Shown here: positions 24,784-29,539 of the stretch, piece after piece
Numbering within the stretch: the first letter of the stretch is position 1
How the letters are laid out: each line of letters begins with the position of its first letter
Origin: a virus
Virus record (IMG/VR): IMGVR_UViG_3300032093_000612
Coordinates: 1-29,539 of that record
Direction: 5' to 3' (one strand)
DNA: 29,539 nt
Translations under genes and position numbers: made by a program
The notes under the pieces: model-generated
Told to the model about the DNA's origin: nothing
Databases searched by the model: none
What the model saw: only the letters and a program-made list of their open reading frames with translations

Positions 24784-25212
24784 ACGCGTATAATCATCCA
24801 GTAAAAGTATCCCAGACTCACCTTTATCAGCAATCCACTCTGGTGGGCAATATGTAGTCCTTCTTTTACCTGTAAGCTTAAAACCAGCTTTTACACCCAA
24901 CTCAGCCTCTATCTCAGTAACCCATTTCTTTTGAGTGATAGCACCATTCTCTATCTTAGCCAATTCCAATTCTTTCATTGGAAAACCAATCAAGTCTGAT
25001 AACTCTTCTATCATTGCAAGATTCAACTTTACAAAGTGCATACCTTCTTCTTTTGCAAGTTGTTCTACCATTGTGGTCTTACCAAGACCAGCATTACCCA
25101 TAATATTTAAAGCAGTGGGAACTTTACCACCGTTCTGAATAAATCTATTGTTGTTAATGAAATGCTTAACAAAACCTTTTAACTCTTTTGTGTTTAATTT
25201 TACTTGTGCCAT
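24784..25212 (-). CDS. MoxR-type AAA+ ATPase, exon 1 (N-terminal part)
   Basis: Exon 1 encodes 143 residues. Walker A is GNAGLGKTT (39-47). Walker B is ILLLDD (135-140), and the exon ends DDYTR. Read without splicing, the frame runs four codons into the intron (KIKK) and stops. Joined to 23521-22766 it gives a 394-residue MoxR-family ATPase, a ring-forming chaperone-like motor. MoxR proteins commonly work with a VWA-domain partner that inserts metal centres or remodels complexes. Here the VWA gene lies 11 bases upstream. The intron sits right after the Walker B helix, a highly conserved site of the kind intron endonucleases favour. Confidence 0.9.
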
Positions 25213-25223
25213 GTTTTTAATTT

Positions 25224-26393
25224 TTAATTTAGTTGGATTTGTGAACCGGGCAATTGTTGATTAGGTGTACCATTTGTGGAAATAACCCACAACATTTTGC
25301 CTCTTGGTGTAATACTAGTAGTACATTCACCGTCTGTTAAATAAACTAAGGATGTGTAGATGTGAGTATTACTATTATAATACTCTAGTATAGGGTCAAA
25401 TTCTGTACCCCCTCTACCATAAATTGTTATATCCTTTCTAGGATTATATTTAGAGATGTCTCGGATTTCTGTATCACACTGTGCTACAGTTAATTCCGTT
25501 CCTGCTCTATGCAGGTGATATATTTCATTAAGAAATTCTTTAACTTCAGTATCACTAACTGAACCTGAAGTATCTATTGCAACCAAGATATGTTTCTTGG
25601 GTTTAAATTTCATTGCCGGAAAATCCGGAAATCTCTTGTTAAATTTCTTTCTAGATGTTCTTGTCTCTACCTGATAACTGTTACCTATAAAGTTCCTAAT
25701 ATATTTACGCCAATCAAACTTTGGAGGCTCCGGATTTGTAATCCTATGATATATATTAGAAATCTCTCCAGGTAAATACCCTCTTGCTTTAATCACTTCT
25801 TCTGCAGCTTCACGTATTTGATATTCTGCTTGTGCTGTCATTAATCTTTTTTCAGCTTCAGACATATTATCAAATTCTTTCCATGTTTCATGCATGTCTT
25901 CATCACCTAGTGCATCAAGTAAATCTTGTAAACCACCACCACAATTACCATTACGATTATTATTTTCTTGATCTTTAAGAAGTTCATTGTAATAATAATC
26001 AGTTCCGGCTTTAAGTTTTAAATTTAACTCAGGAAATGTACTAGGAAGAATTGCACCTTCTGGAAGTAAGTGCTGAGGAATATATTGATTTAACTCACAA
26101 TCTGCAGCTATATTAAACAGTCTAAAGTCACCATAGCTATTTCTCAAATTAATATGATCAAAAACTATATGTAAAACTTCATGCCATAGTAAGCCTTTTC
26201 TGTGATCATTACTCAAACTATTCCAGAAATCAGGGTTAATTACAAGCTTGTAATTAATATTTTGTCTACTGACACCTGCTGTGGGTACAGCTTTACCAAA
26301 TTCCTTATTCAAACCAATAAGGAACAGACCATAAAATGGTTGTTCTAGCATCAACTCTTTAGAGATGATTGCTAGCTCTTCATGTTTGTTCAT
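25224..26393 (-). CDS. VWA-domain protein with N-terminal metallopeptidase-like domain
   Basis: This encodes 389 residues. The N-terminal domain has LLWHEVLHIVFDH (68-80; H71, E72, H75) and NIAADCELNQYIP (94-106), where D98/E100 are third-ligand candidates, a zincin-like pair known from the DUF2201/VWA-like family. A linker with an acidic, Asn/Gly-rich segment (140-180) follows. The VWA-like domain starts IDTSGSVSD with the MIDAS motif D274-T-S-G-S278. TELTVAQCDTEI and VYLTDGECTTS continue the fold. It precedes the MoxR-type ATPase gene, the classic MoxR/VWA arrangement, so the two should form a complex. The target in a phage is unknown. Confidence 0.88.
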   Translation of the reverse strand: MNKHEELAIISKELMLEQPFYGLFLIGLNKEFGKAVPTAGVSRQNINYKLVINPDFWNSLSNDHRKGLLWHEVLHIVFDHINLRNSYGDFRLFNIAADCELNQYIPQHLLPEGAILPSTFPELNLKLKAGTDYYYNELLKDQENNNRNGNCGGGLQDLLDALGDEDMHETWKEFDNMSEAEKRLMTAQAEYQIREAAEEVIKARGYLPGEISNIYHRITNPEPPKFDWRKYIRNFIGNSYQVETRTSRKKFNKRFPDFPAMKFKPKKHILVAIDTSGSVSDTEVKEFLNEIYHLHRAGTELTVAQCDTEIRDISKYNPRKDITIYGRGGTEFDPILEYYNSNTHIYTSLVYLTDGECTTSITPRGKMLWVISTNGTPNQQLPGSQIQLN

Positions 26394-26397
26394 AAAA

Positions 26398-26649
26398 TTA
26401 AATTAGTTTATCTAGTTCTTCTAGATATTTGAATGCCTCTTCTTCTTCTGCATCTATAAATGCATCACCAACCTTTCTTTTAAAGGCGTGATCTATTGTT
26501 TTTATAAAGAAAGAATTTTTAGATTTGGCATCATTACATGCCTTTTTAAGATCATTGTTTAAGTACTCTCTAATAAAAGCATACTGAATATTGAGAGCTC
26601 TTGCTAAGATATATGCTTTTCTAACTTCTTTTAGCTTATCATTATCCAT
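26398..26649 (-). CDS. small helical hypothetical protein (83 aa)
   Basis: Unrecognised. It is almost entirely charged and helical (KLKEVRKAYILARALNIQYA..., tail DAEEEEAFKYLEELDKLI), with no Cys and no membrane segment. It overlaps the upstream 77-residue gene by eight bases and ends four bases before the VWA gene starts, so it is co-translated with the MoxR/VWA set. No function can be given. Confidence 0.6.
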   Translation of the reverse strand: MDNDKLKEVRKAYILARALNIQYAFIREYLNNDLKKACNDAKSKNSFFIKTIDHAFKRKVGDAFIDAEEEEAFKYLEELDKLI

Positions 26650-26875
26650 TAAGTCTAATAGCTATAGGATCTGCCCAACCATTTGAATCTTCTACACCTT
26701 TTACATAGGCATCTGCTTCAGCTTTAGTATCAAACTCAATAACACCATAGTCATAATCTTTTTCAAGCTCTGTATTGGTGTCAGAAAGCAAAGCGTCCCA
26801 GCCATTTATATCTACATAAACAGCAGCTTTTTGAGAGAATGCATAAGCAACTCTATACGTTTTCTTTTTTTCCAT
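26642..26875 (-). CDS. small hypothetical protein (77 aa)
   Basis: Unrecognised. A basic head (MEKKKTYRVAYAF) is followed by a beta-alpha pattern, DYDYGVIEFDTKAEADAYVK, reminiscent of small ferredoxin-like folds with an aromatic strand and an Ala-rich helix. It is acidic overall with no membrane segment. The start shares one base with the RusA stop. It overlaps the 83-residue gene by eight bases. Confidence 0.6.
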   Translation of the reverse strand: MEKKKTYRVAYAFSQKAAVYVDINGWDALLSDTNTELEKDYDYGVIEFDTKAEADAYVKGVEDSNGWADPIAIRLNG

Positions 26876-27240
26876 TACTTTAGGATTTTAATTTCTACTC
26901 TTGGGTTTTTATTATCATATTGGTAAATAGCAAATACCGGAATAAGTTCATCAGCGTTATCATCATCTATCCAATCATAGTTTACCATTGCATCTTGTAC
27001 AGCTTGTGCTATGTTAATCAAGTCAAACTTATGTCTGCTCTTTCTATAGAACTTAAACTCTACATACAATGGCTTAGTAAGACCTTTAGATTCTTTTCTA
27101 AACTGTTTTGCTTGATCTTTAAATTCTTGCTCGGTAGCAGCTTTCCATTTTCTTGTAGCTGCACTTGCTATACTATATCTTCCGGTCCATACTCTACTAT
27201 TCTTTGAACTAGGAGTGTTACCATGTATTGTATATATCAT
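26875..27240 (-). CDS. rusA: RusA-type Holliday junction resolvase
   Basis: This encodes 121 residues, the RusA length. The opening IHGNTPSSKNSRV (5-17) matches the G.P.SKN.R start of the family. KFDLINIAQAVQDAMV (71-86) and WIDDDNADE (90-98) carry the acidic residues D73, D83 and D92-D94 that bind Mg in RusA-like nucleases. The strand YVEFKFYRKSRH (59-70) precedes them, as expected. The enzyme resolves four-way junctions and branched replication intermediates before packaging. The start overlaps the primase stop by four bases, placing it in the replication operon. Confidence 0.9.
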   Translation of the reverse strand: MIYTIHGNTPSSKNSRVWTGRYSIASAATRKWKAATEQEFKDQAKQFRKESKGLTKPLYVEFKFYRKSRHKFDLINIAQAVQDAMVNYDWIDDDNADELIPVFAIYQYDNKNPRVEIKILK

Positions 27241-28190
27241 AAAAGATGATTTATTATATTTTGTATCTTCTTTGTACCATGTGCTTTAACAGCATCTGCT
27301 ACATCTTTTTCCACTTGCAAATATAATGGTTTTAGATTTGGATACATATTACAATATTTCTCTGTTGAGATTCTACCTGCATCATCATTATCAAAAATTA
27401 TATACATTTCTTTATGATTAAGCTGAGAAATAAATTCTTTCTTAATCATACTATTCTCTGAATCAGGAGCAATAAAATCAAAATCTGGAAACATAGTTCT
27501 TAAGCATAATCCATCTTTCATAGATGATGCAATAAACAACTTATCTTTATCCTGCAGTTGATCACTACCCTGTACATAATCTTTAATCTTTAAAAACTTT
27601 TTTCTTGAATTAGTGGGCTGATATATCTTGCAAAGCTCTTCTTCTTTATTGAAATAACCATAAAGAATACTAGAACTTACATTTATAGATTTATACAGAC
27701 CATCCTCTTCTTTAAACATTACATACTCCTGTATTGGTTTTACATTATAGAAATCCAATAATTTACTACCAATATTATATTGACCCCAATATTTGGCATC
27801 ATTTGTATTCCAATTACGGAGTGTGCAAGTATCTACTTTATATCTTGGTGATTGTTTAAATGTTTGTATAGTATAAGCATCACCGGGTTTGTAGAGAGCA
27901 TAATCTTTAACTATTCTATCAATAGCTGAGAATCTATCAGGTAAACCAAATAACTGCTGTACTAAATCAACATGATCACCGCCCCTGTTAGTTGAGAAGT
28001 CTTTGTATTTATAAACTCCCTTCTCTTTATTTACATAAATAAACATACTTGGAGTTTTGTCATTGCTGTTAAACAAAGACTTCATTCTAACATCTTGGCC
28101 ACTAAGCTTTTCTGTTAATTTACAATAATGTTCAAACACCCAGGTTATTGGAACACTTGTAATATCAAATAAACCTTTAGTGCTAATCAT
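27237..28190 (-). CDS. TOPRIM DNA primase-like protein
   Basis: This encodes 317 residues. The N-terminal domain (LFNSNDKTPSMFIY, then YKYKDFSTNRGGDHVDLVQQ) resembles the DnaG CHC2 fold (PSF.V...K..Y.CF....G.D.I.F), but the zinc cysteines are missing. The C-terminal TOPRIM domain has KLFIASSMKDGLCL, where DnaG-type proteins have vvEGxxDal and the Glu is here replaced, and MYIIFDNDDAGR with the DxDxxG motif intact. It should synthesise RNA primers for the family B polymerase, but no helicase domain is attached. It starts 15 bases after a G5/C5 hairpin. The first five residues (MISTK) equal those of the SSB-like protein. Confidence 0.82.
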   Translation of the reverse strand: MISTKGLFDITSVPITWVFEHYCKLTEKLSGQDVRMKSLFNSNDKTPSMFIYVNKEKGVYKYKDFSTNRGGDHVDLVQQLFGLPDRFSAIDRIVKDYALYKPGDAYTIQTFKQSPRYKVDTCTLRNWNTNDAKYWGQYNIGSKLLDFYNVKPIQEYVMFKEEDGLYKSINVSSSILYGYFNKEEELCKIYQPTNSRKKFLKIKDYVQGSDQLQDKDKLFIASSMKDGLCLRTMFPDFDFIAPDSENSMIKKEFISQLNHKEMYIIFDNDDAGRISTEKYCNMYPNLKPLYLQVEKDVADAVKAHGTKKIQNIINHLL

Positions 28191-28205
28191 ACATACAATA
28201 ATAAG

Positions 28206-28230
28206 AAAGGGGGAATAAACTTCCCCCTTT
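28206..28230 (-). terminator. G5/C5 hairpin between SSB-like and primase genes
   Basis: AAAGGGGGAA-GTTTA-TTCCCCCTTT forms a perfect 10-bp stem on the minus strand, followed by CTTATTATT. It is nearly symmetric and could also act on the other strand. It lies 20 bases after the SSB-like stop and 15 bases before the primase ATG. It has the form of an intrinsic terminator, though partial read-through must occur unless the primase has its own promoter, for which there is little room. Confidence 0.72.
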
Positions 28231-28250
28231 TCTTAAATAAACTTTAAAAG

Positions 28251-28952
28251 TTAAAACTCAAACTCTGTAGATTGAGGTGCAGGTGTGCTATCCATAAAAG
28301 GATTAACATCATCATTATTACCACCAAACTGTGTTACAGTTTTAGCTTCAGTCTTTTTAATGTGTTCTGCAGGATTAAACTTCATTAACTTACTAGCTTC
28401 AATACTAGCATTCTCAATAGCATAACTATTCATAGAAGACTTAGGAAGGAATAAGTCATACTTAGTATAACCATCTTTCTCATATTCTTTACCAGCTGTG
28501 CATATTCTAATCTGTGTTTTACTATTAGTGATAGCTTTGTTAGCACCATTTACAAATTCTTCAATAGTTTCATATTTACCATCTGCTTCTTCAAACCATT
28601 TCATGTTATCTGTAGCAATACAGATTTGTTGAATAGCTCTAAGAATACTTATATCTCTGCTAATCTTTACACCTGTTTTAGTTACACCGTCAGAGAAAGG
28701 ATAGTAACCAAATTTTACTCTACCGATCTGTCCTTTGTGTCTACCAAGTTCAGGTTTATCTTTATTTTTAAAGAAACCTTCAAACTCAGAACCCATGTCT
28801 GGGCCCTCTACATTAAGAACAAGATGATAAGCACCTTCTTTATAAGATACTTTCTCAAGTCCAAGATTGTAAATAGTTACTGTGTGTTCACCGGGGTTTA
28901 AGGTTTTAGCCGTGCTGCCACCTTTAGATTGAATGTCTTTTGTGCTAATCAT
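28251..28952 (-). CDS. single-stranded DNA-binding protein-like
   Basis: This encodes 233 residues. A beta-rich core (PGEHTVTIYNLGLEKVSYKE, YHLVLNVEGP, QIGRVKFGYYPFSDGV) is followed by a helical section. The C-terminus ends in a disordered acidic, aromatic tip: DDVNPFMDSTPAPQSTEFEF. Such tips in SSB proteins recruit partners. It lies between the Sak4-like ATPase and the primase, as phage SSBs commonly do. There is no sequence-specific SSB signature, so the call rests on architecture, tail and gene order. It ends just before the G5/C5 hairpin. Confidence 0.7.
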   Translation of the reverse strand: MISTKDIQSKGGSTAKTLNPGEHTVTIYNLGLEKVSYKEGAYHLVLNVEGPDMGSEFEGFFKNKDKPELGRHKGQIGRVKFGYYPFSDGVTKTGVKISRDISILRAIQQICIATDNMKWFEEADGKYETIEEFVNGANKAITNSKTQIRICTAGKEYEKDGYTKYDLFLPKSSMNSYAIENASIEASKLMKFNPAEHIKKTEAKTVTQFGGNNDDVNPFMDSTPAPQSTEFEF

Positions 28953-28956
28953 AATT

Positions 28957-29538
28957 TTAATTTTCGTAGTTAATAATTGCTTGTTTTACTAAGTTTAAGT
29001 CATTAGCAATTTCAAATGACTCAAACATTCCTGCTGGAGATTTACATGTATTCTCACTATTATTCTGAGTCTCAAATACATATCTTATAATTCCATCTTT
29101 GTCTTTCTTTACTTTACCAAAAAGTACAATAGAGAATAAACCTTCAAGAGTTAAAGAGTTATCTACAAGTTTACCAATAGTTTTGGCTTTAAACTTTCTT
29201 CTACCTTCTAAATCTTGTGATTCTTCTGCATGAGTTAGAAAAAATATAGTAAGATCATCACGCATGTAAATAGGCATCCTTGCAATGTGGGCCATATTTT
29301 TACCAATGCTTGTGAATTTTTCATAACCTTTTTCATCAGCTCTATCAAAATATTCAAAAGCAAAAATGTATTGAAAATCATCTATAACAATGTTTTTAAT
29401 TTCTGGACGTTTTTCATTAACATATTTAAGACAAGCTTCTATATCTTTTACAGATGGTCTAGTGTACATTCTACCTTCCTGGTTTTCTTTAGACCAAATA
29501 GGATACATCTTTTTCCATCCTTTAAAAGGAAGAGGTTT
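28957..29538 (-). CDS. Sak4/RecA-like recombination ATPase, 5' part outside window
   Basis: The frame is open to the right window edge (KPLPFKGWKKMYPIWSK), so the N-terminus with Walker A is missing and the ATG at 29508 is internal. The visible part has a RecA-type Walker B strand IKNIVIDDFQYIF, then IARMPIYMRDDLTIFFLTHA, the conserved H-containing strand of Sak4/AAA_24 ATPases, and the sensor-like segment KAKTIGKLVDNSLTLEGLFS. Sak4 proteins anneal or exchange strands with SSB and a 5'-3' exonuclease. Both partners are encoded downstream. The stop is four bases before the SSB-like gene start. Confidence 0.82.
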   Translation of the reverse strand, partial: KPLPFKGWKKMYPIWSKENQEGRMYTRPSVKDIEACLKYVNEKRPEIKNIVIDDFQYIFAFEYFDRADEKGYEKFTSIGKNMAHIARMPIYMRDDLTIFFLTHAEESQDLEGRRKFKAKTIGKLVDNSLTLEGLFSIVLFGKVKKDKDGIIRYVFETQNNSENTCKSPAGMFESFEIANDLNLVKQAIINYEN

Positions 29539-29539
29539 G

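Noticed and set aside
22766-25212. Two independent short ATPase genes flanking a free-standing GIY-YIG gene
   Set aside because: Neither half contains a complete AAA+ core. The halves join in frame at a conserved motif, and the RNA between them has guide, P10 and P7 elements of a group I intron.
1-29539. CRISPR array, insertion sequence, integrase or attachment site
   Set aside because: I saw no regularly spaced repeats, transposase motifs, terminal inverted repeats or recombinase active sites on either strand.

Overview
This window is part of the genome of a tailed bacteriophage. It carries virion-protein, tail-fibre, lysis and phage replication genes, with no host housekeeping operon, rRNA, integrase or attachment site in view. 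The host is most likely a member of the Bacteroidota. This is an inference from low GC, starts that mostly lack a Shine-Dalgarno sequence, a TAnnTTTG-type promoter box before the dCTP deaminase gene, and protein types I associate with Bacteroidota phages (an endolysin-like protein with an H...SxGC motif, and large CP-rich 'polyvalent' virion proteins). Layout, plus strand, 1-15957 (structural, lysis and fibre genes, then a few nucleotide-metabolism genes): three very large, tightly packed genes (the first cut by the window start) encode probable injected or internal virion proteins, one with a nucleotidyltransferase-like motif and one with a zinc-metallopeptidase HExxH motif. A translationally coupled lysis cassette follows (holin-like, endolysin-like, small membrane protein, thioredoxin-like protein without catalytic cysteines). 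Next come three tail-fibre-like genes with shared repeats, bracketed by two tiny paralogous basic peptide genes, then dCTP deaminase-like, zinc-ribbon and PhoH-like ATPase genes. Minus strand, 29538-15947 (replication and recombination genes, transcribed right to left): Sak4/RecA-like ATPase (cut by the window end), SSB-like protein, TOPRIM primase, RusA resolvase, small unknowns, a VWA/metallopeptidase-like protein with its MoxR-type AAA+ partner, an unknown gene, a PD-(D/E)XK nuclease, family B DNA polymerase, a DnaA-domain-IV protein, a GroES-like co-chaperonin and unknowns. The two transcription units meet tail to tail and overlap by 11 bases at 15947-15957. The most striking object is in the MoxR gene. 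It is interrupted just after the Walker B motif by a 1262-nt group I intron that carries a GIY-YIG homing endonuclease gene. The splice sites can be fixed from sequence alone. The 5' exon ends ACGCGT and pairs with a GCGCGT guide about 960 nt downstream. The guide's flank GGTCCG pairs with the 3' exon CGGACC (P10). The canonical P7 elements (GGTTCAACGACTA and GATATAGTC) are present. Exon joining restores an uninterrupted 394-residue ATPase. Unusually, the endonuclease gene starts inside the P1 loop and reads on through the guide and most of the catalytic core. Two further themes are G5/C5 hairpins placed 15-16 nt before the polymerase and primase start codons, and a 76-nt closed, cloverleaf-like element at 16591-16666 that does not fit a tRNA.
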